Positions 8,351 through 17,654 of a DNA stretch of 64,000 nt are shown in pieces (the stretch's first letter is position 1; every line of letters starts with the position of its first letter). The stretch lies in NCBI RefSeq assembly GCF_029223485.1, contig NZ_JARHTP010000004.1, forward strand, positions 62,001-126,000. The letters run 5' to 3'. Origin of the DNA: Streptomyces coacervatus. Lineage in GTDB: Bacteria > Actinomycetota > Actinomycetes > Streptomycetales > Streptomycetaceae. The notes under the pieces are model-generated. The model saw only the letters and a program-made list of their open reading frames with translations. It made no database searches and was not told the DNA's origin. The position numbers were made by a program, and so were the translations under genes.

Positions 8351-8397
8351 ACTTCTTGGACATCTGTCCCGCTATAGTGGACACCTGTCCAAGAAGT
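8351..8397. promoter_or_regulatory. double operator around a -10 box, upstream of DUF1304-TetR
   Basis: Two 12-bp palindromes, GGACATCTGTCC (8358-8369) and GGACACCTGTCC (8379-8390), flank TATAGT (8373-8378), a good -10 hexamer. The flanks ACTTCTT and AAGAAGT extend this to an outer 19-nt inverted repeat with 17 matches (8351-8369 and 8379-8397). A repressor bound here would block the promoter of the DUF1304-TetR pair. The TetR protein at 8783-9346 is the natural candidate. Confidence 0.75.
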
Positions 8398-8423
8398 CGA
8401 AACAAGAATGACGGAGTCCCGCA

Positions 8424-8786
8424 ATGGAGACGGTCGCGAATGTGCTGGTCGGTCTGGTGGCCGCCCTGCACGCGTACATCCTGGTGATGGAGATGTTCCT
8501 GTGGCAGAAGAAGCCCGGGCGGGCGCTGCACGGGTTCGATCGGGAGATGGCGCGGGCGACCGCGCCGATGGCCGCCAACCAGGGGCTCTACAACGGCTTC
8601 CTGGCGGCCGGTCTGGTCTGGGGCCTGATCGCGGCGGATCCGACGGGCTTTCGCGCGCAGGTGTTCTTCCTGTGCTGCGTCGTGGTCGCGGGTGTCTACG
8701 GCGCCGTCACGGCCAACCGCCGCATCCTGTTCGCGCAGGCACTGCCCGGCGCGCTCGCCCTGGCCGCCGTCCTCATCGCGCAGTGA
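8424..8786 (+). CDS. DUF1304 small membrane protein
   Basis: 120-aa integral membrane protein with four predicted helices. Family features are visible: the N-terminal LVGLVAALHAYILVMEMFLW, the NQGLYNGFLAAGLVWGL segment and the C-terminal GAVTANRRILFAQALPGALA. DUF1304 proteins are widespread and of unknown function, often beside TetR or MarR regulators. Its stop overlaps the TetR start (GTGA), so the two are translationally coupled and probably autoregulated through the operators at 8351-8397. Confidence 0.92.
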   Translation: METVANVLVGLVAALHAYILVMEMFLWQKKPGRALHGFDREMARATAPMAANQGLYNGFLAAGLVWGLIAADPTGFRAQVFFLCCVVVAGVYGAVTANRRILFAQALPGALALAAVLIAQ

Positions 8787-9346
8787 CCCGCCCCGTTCCG
8801 CGGGACCCGCGAGCCGCGCGCACCCGTGCGCGGCTGCGGGAGGCGCTTCTCGCGGAGTGCGCGCAGCGGCCGCTGGCGGAGGTGGGGGTGGCGGCGCTGG
8901 TGCGGCGGGCCGGGGTCGGTCGGGCCACGTTCTACGTCCACTACGCCGACCTGGAGGCACTCGCGGTCGACGCCTGCGCGGACGTCGTCAGGGAAGCCGT
9001 GGAGGCGCTGCACTCCTGGACGGGACGGCCCGATCCGGTGCACGCGCCGCCCGCGCTCGGCGAGTTCTTCGCCTCCCTCGCCCCGCATGCGGGGCTGTAT
9101 CGCGAGTTGCTGGCCCCGGGCGGCGGCGGTCCCCTCGGCCGGGTGCTGCACCAGGACCTGCGGGCCTACAGCCTGCGCGAGCGGGAACGCGCGGGCGCGG
9201 CGGATGCGCCGTTGGTCGCGTCGGCCGTGGCCGCCACGTTCGCCGGCGTACTGGCCGACTGGCTGCACGGTCTTCTGGAGGCGGACACAGCTCAAATCGC
9301 CGACGAGGTATGGCAGTTGCTGGTCGCCCTGCACGCGAGCCGGTGA
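8783..9346 (+). CDS. TetR family regulator
   Basis: 187 aa from GTG 8783; the frame is open from 8408 but that part lies inside DUF1304 and the promoter leader. HTH: ARTRARLREALLAECAQRPL, then GVAALVRRAGVGRATFYVHY (about residues 12-55), the TetR recognition-helix pattern. The C-terminal ligand-binding domain is helical with a TetR_C-like LYRELLAPGG segment. Coupled to DUF1304 by a 4-nt overlap, it most likely binds the palindromes at 8358-8390 and represses its own operon. The ligand is unknown. Confidence 0.9.
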   Translation: MTRPVPRDPRAARTRARLREALLAECAQRPLAEVGVAALVRRAGVGRATFYVHYADLEALAVDACADVVREAVEALHSWTGRPDPVHAPPALGEFFASLAPHAGLYRELLAPGGGGPLGRVLHQDLRAYSLRERERAGAADAPLVASAVAATFAGVLADWLHGLLEADTAQIADEVWQLLVALHASR

Positions 9347-9351
9347 GGGTT

Positions 9352-9429
9352 CGCTCCGCTGGGGAACGGTCATGAGCCTGCGGGCCGGTGGGGGCTGGTC
9401 GCGCAGTTCCCCGCGCCCCTTTGGGGCGC
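9352..9429. repeat. dispersed Streptomyces intergenic repeat, copy A (hairpin terminator)
   Basis: This contains CCTGCGGGCCGGTGGGGGCT (from 9377), the segment GGTCGCGCAGTTCCCC, and a terminal hairpin GCGCCCC-TTT-GGGGCGC (9413-9429) that abuts the stop codon of the AraC-type gene. The same sequence recurs inverted at 23268-23350 and in degenerate form at 19555-19594 and 59209-59290. It sits between convergent genes, so it probably terminates both. Confidence 0.75.
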
Positions 9430-10389
9430 TCAGCGGGCGGTCGTCTGGAATGTGCGCCGGTACGCCTGCGGCGACACCCCGATCGCCGCGTGCAGATGCT
9501 GGCGCAGTGAGGCGCCCGTCGCGAAGCCGACCTGGCCGGCGATCTGGTCGACGGGCAGGTCACTGGACTCCAGCAGGTGCCGGGCCCGGGCGATGCGCTG
9601 CTGGACGATCCAGCGGCCCGGGCTGAGGCCGACCTCCTCGTTGAAGCGGCGGGCGAAGGTGCGCAGGCTCATCCGGGCGTGGGCGGCGAGGTCGGACAGG
9701 GTGAGCGGTTCGTCGAGGCGTTCGAGGGCCCAGGCGCGGGTCGACGCCGTGCTCGCGGCGCCCTGCTCCGGGATCGGCTGTTCGATGTACTGCGCCTGGC
9801 CGCCGTCGCGGAACGGCGGGACCACGCAGCAGCGGGCGACGAAATTGGCCAGCTCACTCCCATGGTCCTTGCGCACCATGTGCAGACAGGCGTCGACGCC
9901 GGAGGCGGCTCCGGCCGACGTGAGGATGCGCCCGTCATCGACGAAGAGGACGTCCGGGTCGAGTTCGATGTGCGGGTACAGCTGCCGGAATCTGTCCGCG
10001 AGATTCCAGTGCGTGGTGGCCCTGCGCCCGTCGAGGAGTCCCGCCGCGGCGAGCACGAACGCCGCGGTGCAGATGGAGACGATGCGGGCGTCCGGGCGGA
10101 TCCGGGCGAGCGCGGCGGCGACCTCGGGGGGCAGTTCGGTGGGGATGTGCGCGGGGGTCATGGAGGCGACCACCACCGTGTCGGCCGTGGCCAGGATCTC
10201 GGGGCCGTGCTCGACGCCGACGGTGAAGTCGGCGCTGGTGCGCACCGGTCGCCCGTCGACACTGCAGGTCAGCACCTCGTAGCGGCCGTCGGCGCCGCCG
10301 AGGATCCGACTGGGGATGCCCAGCTCGAAGGGGTACACACCCTCCAGGGCCAGCACCACGACCCGCTCCGTCTGCCGTTCGCCACTCAT
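9430..10389 (-). CDS. GlxA-type AraC regulator (DJ-1/PfpI + AraC HTH)
   Basis: 319 aa. The N-terminal DJ-1/PfpI-like class I amidotransferase domain covers about residues 1-195 (VVVLALEGVYPFELGIPSRI at the start; SICTAAFVLAAAGLL carries the nucleophile-elbow Cys; ILTSAGAASGVDACLHMVR). The C-terminal AraC domain covers about 215-315 with two HTHs, SLRTFARRFNEEVGLSPGRW and VDQIAGQVGFATGASLRQHL. Such regulators usually control a divergent oxidoreductase; here a quinone reductase starts 71 nt away across the dyad TGGCA-ATCA-TGCCA. Ligand unknown. Confidence 0.93.
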   Translation of the reverse strand: MSGERQTERVVVLALEGVYPFELGIPSRILGGADGRYEVLTCSVDGRPVRTSADFTVGVEHGPEILATADTVVVASMTPAHIPTELPPEVAAALARIRPDARIVSICTAAFVLAAAGLLDGRRATTHWNLADRFRQLYPHIELDPDVLFVDDGRILTSAGAASGVDACLHMVRKDHGSELANFVARCCVVPPFRDGGQAQYIEQPIPEQGAASTASTRAWALERLDEPLTLSDLAAHARMSLRTFARRFNEEVGLSPGRWIVQQRIARARHLLESSDLPVDQIAGQVGFATGASLRQHLHAAIGVSPQAYRRTFQTTAR

Positions 10390-10409
10390 GGCACGATCTT
10401 ATCGAACAT

Positions 10410-10423
10410 TGGCAATCATGCCA
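10410..10423. promoter_or_regulatory. dyad between GlxA-type regulator and quinone reductase
   Basis: TGGCA-ATCA-TGCCA is a perfect 5-bp inverted repeat in the 71-nt divergent gap, about 21 nt from the regulator start. It is a plausible binding site for the AraC/GlxA-type protein and could control both genes. Confidence 0.5.
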
Positions 10424-10460
10424 TTTCCCGGGGCGGCGGCCTTGGGCAGGCTGGTCCACC

Positions 10461-11411
10461 ATGAGCACTGTGAACACGATGCGAGCCATCAGCCAGGACG
10501 ACCTCGGCGGCCCCGAGGTCCTGAAGGAAGTACAGGTGCCGCGCCCCGAGCCGCGCACCAACGAGGTGCTGGTCCGCGTCCGCGCCGCCGGCGTCAACCC
10601 GACCGACTGGAAGCACCGCGCGACCGGCGGCTTCCTGGGCAAGCCGCCTTTCGTCCTGGGCTGGGACGTCTCCGGCGTCGTCGAGGCGGTCGGCATCGGC
10701 GTGGCCCGCTTCAAGCCCGGCGACGAGGTCTTCGGCATGCTGTCGTACCCGTTCGGCCACGGCTCGCACGCCGAGTACGTCAGCGCCCCGGCGCGCTGGT
10801 TCGCGCACAAGCCGGCCTCGATCGACCACACCGAGGCGGGCGCGCTGCCGCTGGTCTCCCTGACCGCCTGGCAGGCACTGGTCGAGTACGCCGACCTGCA
10901 GCCCGGCCAGCGGGTGCTGATCCACGCGGCAGCCGGCGGGGTCGGACATGTGGCCGTGCAGATCGCCAAGGCGCGCGGCGCGTATGTGATCGGCACGGCG
11001 AGCGCGGGCAAGCACGACTTCCTGCGCGGGATCGGGGTCGACGAGGCGATCGACTACCGGGAGACGGAGTTCACCGAGGCCGTGAAGGACGTCGACGTCG
11101 TCCTGGACACGATCGGCGGCGAGACCTCGACGCGCTCGCTGCGCGTGCTGCGCCCGGGCGGAATCGTCGTCTCGATCCTGCCGATCGGCTCGGACGAGTT
11201 CCACGAGGAGGCAGAGCGGCTGGGTGTCCGGTCGCTGCGGATGCTGGTCGACGCCTCCCACTCGGGGATGGAAGCGATCGCGGCGCTGGTGGAGGCGGGG
11301 AAGCTGAGCGCCACGATCGCCGGCACCTTCCCGCTGGCCGATGCCGCCGAGGCGCACGCGCTCGGCGACACCGGCCGGACCACGGGGAAGCTGGTCCTGA
11401 CGGTCGACTGA
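10461..11411 (+). CDS. NADP-dependent quinone-oxidoreductase-like MDR protein
   Basis: 316-aa zinc-independent medium-chain dehydrogenase/reductase. Features: N-terminal GroES-like fold with VNPTDWKHRATGG; cofactor loop AAAGGVGHVAVQIAKARGA (about residues 150-170), an AxxGxVG variant that fits NADP(H); no structural zinc Cys quartet. It likely reduces quinones or alpha,beta-unsaturated carbonyls in the cytoplasm. It is divergent from the GlxA-type regulator, which probably controls it. An internal ATG at 10479 is an alternative start. Confidence 0.9.
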   Translation: MSTVNTMRAISQDDLGGPEVLKEVQVPRPEPRTNEVLVRVRAAGVNPTDWKHRATGGFLGKPPFVLGWDVSGVVEAVGIGVARFKPGDEVFGMLSYPFGHGSHAEYVSAPARWFAHKPASIDHTEAGALPLVSLTAWQALVEYADLQPGQRVLIHAAAGGVGHVAVQIAKARGAYVIGTASAGKHDFLRGIGVDEAIDYRETEFTEAVKDVDVVLDTIGGETSTRSLRVLRPGGIVVSILPIGSDEFHEEAERLGVRSLRMLVDASHSGMEAIAALVEAGKLSATIAGTFPLADAAEAHALGDTGRTTGKLVLTVD

Positions 11412-11447
11412 CTGAACTGACCGAACCGTCAGACCGACTGCGGACTG

Positions 11448-12554
11448 TCAGAACGTGAGCACGGGCTTGATCGCCTTGCCCGCGCCCATGTCCCGCACCG
11501 CCTGGTCGATGTCCGCGAACGGATAGGTGCTGATCAGGCGGTGCAGCGGAAGCCGTCCTTCCTTGACCAGCTGGACGAGCGCCGGGATGAAGGTCTGTGT
11601 CTCGGCGTCGCCGAGGGTGAGACCTACGACCTGCTTGCCGCCCAGCAATCCGTTGACATCCAGGGCGACTTCGGAGCCGAACGGCGGGGCGCCGACGACG
11701 ACCAGGGTGCCGCGGGCGGCGAGCGCGTCGACACCCTGGCGCAGCACGGCGACGCTGCCGGTCGTCTCGACGACGCCGTCGGCTCCCTGGCCTCCGGTGA
11801 TCTCGGCGAGTGCCTCGGCAAGGTCGGCCTCGCCGACGTTGACGGTGTGGGTGGCGCCCAACTCCTTTGCCAGCGACAGGCGTTCGCCCACCTTGTCGAC
11901 CGCCACGATCCTGGTGGCGGGAGTGAGGGCGGCGGCCATCACGGCGGACAGACCGACGGCGCCGGCGCCGAGGACGACGATCGTGCTGCCCGTCACCGGC
12001 TTCAGAACGTTCCAGACGGCGCCCACTCCGGTCTGCACCCCGCAGCCCAGCGGCGCGACGGATTCCAGCGGTACGTCCGCGTCGACCTTGACGAGGCTGC
12101 GCTCGTCGACCAACGCCCGCTCGGCGAACGAGGACTGGCCGAAGAAGTGGCCGCCGAGCGGGGTGCCGTCCCGGCTGATGGTGCCGGTGCCGTCGGCGCG
12201 GCGGCCACCGATCAGGTTCAGCGGCAGCCACGTGGCGCAGTACGCGGGGTGGCCGCCATGGCAGTTGCGGCACTCACCGCAGGAGGTGAAGGACAGCACG
12301 ACATGGTCGCCGGGCGCGATGCCGGTGACGGCCGTGCCGACGGCCTCGACGACGCCGGCGCCCTCATGGCCGAGCACACCGGGCAGGGGGAAGGGCAGGC
12401 CGCCGCTCGCGACGCCGAGGTCGGTGTGGCACAGGCCGGTGGCCACCATGCGGACGACCGCCTCGTGGGGCCCCGGCTCGTCGAGCTCGACGTCGGCGAG
12501 GGCGAAGGGCGCTCCGCCGGACTCGACGACCGCGGCGCGGGTGGTGATGGACAT
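11448..12554 (-). CDS. zinc-dependent NAD(P) alcohol dehydrogenase
   Basis: 368-aa Zn-dependent MDR alcohol dehydrogenase. Catalytic zinc ligands are in GLCHTDLGVASG and GHEGAGVVEAVG; the structural-zinc segment reads CGECRNCHGGHPAYC (about residues 92-106); the Rossmann loop is LGAGAVGLSAVM near 195. It most likely interconverts an (aryl or alkyl) alcohol and aldehyde. It lies 50 nt downstream of an aldehyde dehydrogenase gene on the same strand, and the pair could take an alcohol to a carboxylate. The divergent MarR gene, with palindromes between, is the likely regulator. Confidence 0.93.
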   Translation of the reverse strand: MSITTRAAVVESGGAPFALADVELDEPGPHEAVVRMVATGLCHTDLGVASGGLPFPLPGVLGHEGAGVVEAVGTAVTGIAPGDHVVLSFTSCGECRNCHGGHPAYCATWLPLNLIGGRRADGTGTISRDGTPLGGHFFGQSSFAERALVDERSLVKVDADVPLESVAPLGCGVQTGVGAVWNVLKPVTGSTIVVLGAGAVGLSAVMAAALTPATRIVAVDKVGERLSLAKELGATHTVNVGEADLAEALAEITGGQGADGVVETTGSVAVLRQGVDALAARGTLVVVGAPPFGSEVALDVNGLLGGKQVVGLTLGDAETQTFIPALVQLVKEGRLPLHRLISTYPFADIDQAVRDMGAGKAIKPVLTF

Positions 12555-12604
12555 CGTACGAACTCCCTTGGATCTAAGGCGCGTTCAGGCGTGTTCGGCC
12601 GGGC

Positions 12605-14059
12605 TCAGTCGAGCGAGACGACTACGGACTTGACCTTGGTGTAGGCGGCGAGGGCCTCGGGGCCGTACTCGCGGCCGAAACCGGAGTCCTTGACGCCGCC
12701 GAAGGGCACCGCGGGGTCGAGCATGGCCCAGTCGTTGATCCAGACGATGCCCGCCTGGAGGCGGTCGGCGATGCGGTGCGCGCGGGCGAGGTTCTGGGTC
12801 TGGATGCCCGAAGCCAGGCCGTACGGCGTGGAGTTGGCGAGTTCGACGGCCTCGTCCTCGGTGTCGAAGGGCTGCACGGTGAGGACCGGGCCGAAGATCT
12901 CCTCCTGGACGACCCGGGAGTCGTTCGACAGGTCGGCGATGACGGTGGGCTTGTAGTAGTAGCCGCCGTCGAGGTCGAGCCGCTCGCCGCCGCAGACGAT
13001 GCGTCCGCCCTCCTTGCGGGCGATGTCGACGTACTCCTCGACCTTCTTCAGGTGCTTCTCCCCCGCCATCGGGCCGACGACGGTCTCGGGGTTGCGCGGG
13101 TCGCCGACCGGTACGCCGGGGACGGCCTCGGAGAGGATGCCGAGCAGGGTGGCGTAGACCGGGCGGGCCACCAGCAGGCGCGGGCCGCCCATGCAGAACT
13201 GGCCGGTGTTGAAGACGAACGCCTTGATGATCGCGCCGACGGCCTTCTCCAGGTGGGCGTCCTCGAAGACGATGTGGGCCGCGTTGCCGCCGAGCTCCAT
13301 GGTGACCGGCTTGAGGGCTTCGCCTGCGGCGGCCGCCACGTGGCGGCCGATGGCGGTGGAGCCGGTGAAGGCGACCTTGTCGACGCCGCGGTGGCGCAGC
13401 AGCGCCTCGCCGGCGACCGGGCCGCTGCCGGTGACCACGTTGACGACACCGTCCGGCACGCCCGCCTGCTTCAGCAGTCCCGCCATGTACAGCGCGCTGA
13501 GCGGGGTCTCGTCGGCGGGCTTGTGCACCACGGTGTTGCCGGCTGCGAGCGCCGGGCCGATCTTCGAACCGGCCAGGATCAGGGGGAAGTTGAAGGGGGT
13601 GATCGCGGCGACCACACCGATCGGCTCGCGCTTGGTGTAGGCGAGGGCGTTCATGGGGGTGTCGCGGACGGATCCGTCCAGGGAGTACGCGAGGGCGGCG
13701 AAGTGCTCGTAGTCGTTGGCCGCGTTCGTCACGTCGACGGCGTGGCACAGCGAGATGGGCTTGCCGACGTCCAGGCTCTCCAGGCGGGCGAGTTCATCGG
13801 CGTTCTCGCGGATCAGCTCGGCGACGCGGTGCAGGATCCGGCCGCGCTCGCGGCCGCTCAGCCCGGACCACGCGCCGCCGTCGAAGGCGTCCCGGGCGGC
13901 CCGCACGGCCGCGTCCACATCGGCGGCGCCCGCCTCGGCGACAGTGGTGACGACCGCGCCCCGGGACGGGTCGACCACCTCGGTGCGCGCTCCGTCGGCG
14001 GCCTCGCGCCACTGGCCCCCGACAAACAGCCGTCCGGGTTCGATCTCGAAGGCGGTCAT
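12605..14059 (-). CDS. NAD(P)-dependent aldehyde dehydrogenase
   Basis: 484-aa ALDH superfamily enzyme. I start at ATG 14059 (MTAFEIEPGRL) because GAGGAG lies 6 nt upstream; GTGs at 14062 and 14065 are closer to that site. Catalytic Cys is in NTGQFCMGGPRLLVA (about residue 290), general-base Glu in MELGGNAAHIVF (about 256), cofactor loop FTGSTAIGRHVA, and the oxyanion Asn in ITPFNFPLILAG. It oxidises an aldehyde to the acid. First gene of a two-gene operon with the alcohol dehydrogenase, opposite a MarR regulator; the substrate may be aromatic, judging from similar MarR-linked pairs, but this is inference. Confidence 0.93.
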   Translation of the reverse strand: MTAFEIEPGRLFVGGQWREAADGARTEVVDPSRGAVVTTVAEAGAADVDAAVRAARDAFDGGAWSGLSGRERGRILHRVAELIRENADELARLESLDVGKPISLCHAVDVTNAANDYEHFAALAYSLDGSVRDTPMNALAYTKREPIGVVAAITPFNFPLILAGSKIGPALAAGNTVVHKPADETPLSALYMAGLLKQAGVPDGVVNVVTGSGPVAGEALLRHRGVDKVAFTGSTAIGRHVAAAAGEALKPVTMELGGNAAHIVFEDAHLEKAVGAIIKAFVFNTGQFCMGGPRLLVARPVYATLLGILSEAVPGVPVGDPRNPETVVGPMAGEKHLKKVEEYVDIARKEGGRIVCGGERLDLDGGYYYKPTVIADLSNDSRVVQEEIFGPVLTVQPFDTEDEAVELANSTPYGLASGIQTQNLARAHRIADRLQAGIVWINDWAMLDPAVPFGGVKDSGFGREYGPEALAAYTKVKSVVVSLD

Positions 14060-14094
14060 CACCACTCCTCAGCCTCATCGCCAAGATTTCAACA

Positions 14095-14109
14095 AACAGG
14101 ATTCCTGTT
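14095..14109. promoter_or_regulatory. MarR-type operator 1
   Basis: AACAGG-ATT-CCTGTT, a perfect 6-bp inverted repeat in the divergent gap between aldehyde dehydrogenase and the MarR gene, 35 nt from the aldehyde dehydrogenase start. It closely matches operator 2 (14129-14143); centres are 34 bp apart. Confidence 0.75.
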
Positions 14110-14128
14110 GGTTCGCAGTCTCATTACA

Positions 14129-14143
14129 GACAGGTTTCCTGTC
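14129..14143. promoter_or_regulatory. MarR-type operator 2
   Basis: GACAGG-TTT-CCTGTC, a perfect 6-bp inverted repeat 19 nt upstream of the MarR ATG. With operator 1 it defines a (A/G)ACAGG-N3-CCTGT(T/C) site, expected to be bound by the MarR protein at 14163-14600 to control both directions. Confidence 0.75.
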
Positions 14144-14162
14144 AATGCTCTAGGCTGAACTC

Positions 14163-14600
14163 ATGCTCGACACCCAGGCGACCAAGACGTCCCCGTCCCT
14201 GCTCTACATGGTGAAGCAGGTGGAGCTGGTGGTGCGCTCGCACCTGGACGAGCTGGTCAAGCCGTCCGGCATCACCGCGCTGCAGTACACCGCGCTCACC
14301 GTCCTGGAACGGCACGACGGACTGTCGGCCGCACAGCTCGCCCGCGACTCGTTCGTCACCGCCCAGTCCATCGCCGATCTCGTACGGTCCCTGGAGGGCC
14401 GCGGACTGGTGCGCCGGGAGCGCAATCCGCACAGCCGCCGGGAGCTGCTGATCCTGCTGACCGACGCCGGCCGGGAGCTGCTGGAGCAGTTCGCCACGCC
14501 GGTGCGGGAGCTGGAGGAGCGGATGGTCCGGGATCTCACGGCACACCAGACCGAGCAGTTCCGCCAGGCGCTCTCCAAGGCCTGGCACGCGCTGTCGTAA
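14163..14600 (+). CDS. MarR family regulator
   Basis: 145-aa winged-helix MarR protein. The DNA-binding core reads LQYTALTVLERHDGLSAAQL, then ARDSFVTAQSIADLVRSLE, and the wing RRERNPHSRRELLILLTDAG (about residues 40-105); N- and C-terminal helices form the dimer interface. It is divergent from the aldehyde/alcohol dehydrogenase operon with two matched palindromes between, so it probably represses that operon and itself until a substrate or aldehyde relieves it. Ligand unknown. Confidence 0.92.
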   Translation: MLDTQATKTSPSLLYMVKQVELVVRSHLDELVKPSGITALQYTALTVLERHDGLSAAQLARDSFVTAQSIADLVRSLEGRGLVRRERNPHSRRELLILLTDAGRELLEQFATPVRELEERMVRDLTAHQTEQFRQALSKAWHALS

Positions 14601-14806
14601 GGCTTCCTCGCAATTCGAAGACATATGTCAATCGAACATGCTCAAATTCACTCCATAGAGGGTAACTTGCAGGGCGGAGAACGGATTTGCGCTCAGTAGG
14701 GACCCGGGGGCTCCTCTGCGCTCGTACGCTCGCTGCACGATGTCACCCCGGCCCCCGGTGACCTGCAACTCCGCAGCGGGCGGAGCAGGTTGGAGGCGAT
14801 GTCGTC

Positions 14807-15187
14807 GTGCACCAGGAACCCGCGCCGCTGACCCGGCATCTCCGTGTCCACCAGGACCGGGGTCATACGGTGCTGGAGTTCCGCGGCGAGATCGACATCG
14901 CCGCGGCCCTGGAGATCGCCCCCTTTCTGGACCGGGTGACGGCTGGCCCCGATGTCCGTCTGGTGATCGACCTCAGGTCGGTCGACTTCTTCGACTGCTC
15001 CGGGCTGCGACTGCTCTACCGGGCCCGGGCCCGGGTCCTCGACCAGGACGGGGAGCTGCGGCTCGTCTGCACGCACCCGCTCACGCTGCGCATCATGCGG
15101 GTCACCGGCCTGGCCCGGCTGCTGCCCGCGCATCCGACCCTGGACGCGGCCCTGGGCCAGCCCGAGGCCACGTCCGGGACGTTATGA
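14807..15187 (+). CDS. STAS-domain anti-sigma factor antagonist
   Basis: 126-aa single STAS domain. Starts at GTG 14807 ([12 protein letters not shown]) after GGTTGGAGG. The core [20 protein letters not shown] and the phosphorylation loop [17 protein letters not shown] place the acceptor Ser in DCSGL, matching the usual D(S/C)(S/T)GL. Such proteins bind RsbW-like anti-sigma kinases when dephosphorylated and free a sigma factor. No anti-sigma or sigma gene is adjacent. The 206-nt upstream gap contains the palindrome GACATATGTC (14619-14628) but no clear promoter. Confidence 0.9.
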   Translation: MHQEPAPLTRHLRVHQDRGHTVLEFRGEIDIAAALEIAPFLDRVTAGPDVRLVIDLRSVDFFDCSGLRLLYRARARVLDQDGELRLVCTHPLTLRIMRVTGLARLLPAHPTLDAALGQPEATSGTL

Positions 15188-15210
15188 CGGCAACTGCTCG
15201 ACGGAGTCCG

Positions 15211-16404
<1,194 letters not shown>

Positions 16405-16459
16405 TGCAACCCCTCCTGAGCATCCGGGTGATGCCGAGCGTTGCTCCGCTACCTCATGT

Positions 16460-17413
16460 CTATTCGCTTCGCGGCGCGTCGAACAGGGCGCTGACGGACT
16501 CCCCGTTGTGAATGCGGCGTACGGCCTCGGCGAGGGCGGGGGCGATGGACAGGATCCGCAGTTTCTCGGTGCGCTCCTCCTCCGGGACCGGGACGGTGTT
16601 GGTGCACACGATCTCCAGTACGTCGGGCTGCTCGCCGATCCGCTTGAGCGCCCCGGCCGCGAACAGGCCGTGCGTGCAGGCGACGCGGATCGACCGCGGC
16701 CCCAACTCCCGCAGGCGCTCCAGGAGTTCGAGCACCGTGCTGCCCTTGGCGATCTCGTCGTCCAGCACGATGACGTCCCGGCCCGCGACCTCACCGATCA
16801 CGGTACTGATGCTGACCTGGTCGTCGGCGAACCGCTGTTTGGCGCCGGCGGCCACCTGGGCGCCGATCATCCGGGCGAAGGCGGCCGCCTCCTTGGCGTT
16901 GCCGAGGTCCGGCGAGACGACCGTCGTGCGGGACAGGTCGTACTGCCGGAAGTACGCGGCCAGTTCGCGCCGGGCGTGCAGATGGTCGACCGGCACCGAG
17001 AAGAAGCCGTGCACCTGGGGTGAGTGCAGCGTCATGGCGAGGACGCGGCTCGCGCCCGCCGCGACCATCAGGTCCGCGACGAGCCGGCCGCCCAGGGAGA
17101 TCCGGGGCGCGTCCTTCTTGTCGGAGCGGGCGTAGGAGTAGTGCGGCATGACGACGGAGATCCGCGCCGCGGACGCGCCCCGGGCCGCGTCGCACATCAG
17201 CAGCAGTTCCACGAGGTGTTCCTGGACCGGCTTGACCAGCGGCTGGATCAGGAAGACGTCCCGCTCACGGCAGTTGGCCTGGAGCTGCACCTCCAGACAG
17301 TCGTTGGCGAACCGGCTGACCCGGGTGGGGCTGAGCGGCACACCGAGATGTGCACAGACCTCCGCGGCCAGGTCGGGGTGGGCGCTGCCGCTGAACACGG
17401 AGATGTCTCGCAC
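16460..17413 (-). CDS. prs: ribose-phosphate pyrophosphokinase paralog
   Basis: 317 aa from GTG 17413, with GAGGAG upstream. Makes PRPP from ribose 5-phosphate and ATP. The PRPP-binding loop [20 protein letters not shown] (about residues 210-230) and the catalytic flexible-loop region [17 protein letters not shown] are present; [13 protein letters not shown] matches the usual PYFGYARQDRK ATP region with His/Ser substitutions ([10 protein letters not shown]). The canonical prs gene of actinomycetes lies beside glmU, so this copy is a paralog. Its partner tuf copy and the facing TetM-like gene suggest a specialised set used under translation stress; that is inference. Confidence 0.92.
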   Translation of the reverse strand: MRDISVFSGSAHPDLAAEVCAHLGVPLSPTRVSRFANDCLEVQLQANCRERDVFLIQPLVKPVQEHLVELLLMCDAARGASAARISVVMPHYSYARSDKKDAPRISLGGRLVADLMVAAGASRVLAMTLHSPQVHGFFSVPVDHLHARRELAAYFRQYDLSRTTVVSPDLGNAKEAAAFARMIGAQVAAGAKQRFADDQVSISTVIGEVAGRDVIVLDDEIAKGSTVLELLERLRELGPRSIRVACTHGLFAAGALKRIGEQPDVLEIVCTNTVPVPEEERTEKLRILSIAPALAEAVRRIHNGESVSALFDAPRSE

Positions 17414-17540
17414 GATCCGCTCCTCGCATGATCATTCCGGGGGACGGGTTCATGCTACTGACCGCGGAAATTCGGTTGCGGTGCGCCACCGGCCGCACGC
17501 CATCATGTCGGCGTACGAGTCCCTCACCTCAGGAGATCCC

Positions 17541-17654
17541 ATGCGCCGACTCCTCGGAATCCACCAGCGCCCCCATCGGCCCACGGTTCCCGAGGACTCG
17601 ACCCCGTATGCACACCCTGAACATCGGAATTCTCGCCCACGTCGACGCCGGTAA
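17541..17654 (+). CDS. candidate leader peptide (uORF) overlapping the ribosomal protection gene start
   Basis: A 37-codon frame begins [14 protein letters not shown] and ends RRRR-stop. ATG 17541 has AGGAGA 5 nt upstream, a better site than the GAGG in front of the resistance gene (start 17608). It overlaps that gene out of frame by 47 nt, so terminating or stalled ribosomes would affect its initiation. Leader peptides regulate several tet and macrolide resistance genes; here function is inferred from position and the good ribosome binding site only. Confidence 0.4.
   Translation: MRRLLGIHQRPHRPTVPEDSTPYAHPEHRNSRPRRRR

Noticed and set aside
8408..8782. Longer N-terminus for the TetR protein from ATG 8408
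   Set aside because: That stretch is DUF1304 read in another frame; the HTH begins right after GTG 8783, which overlaps the DUF1304 stop in the usual coupled way.
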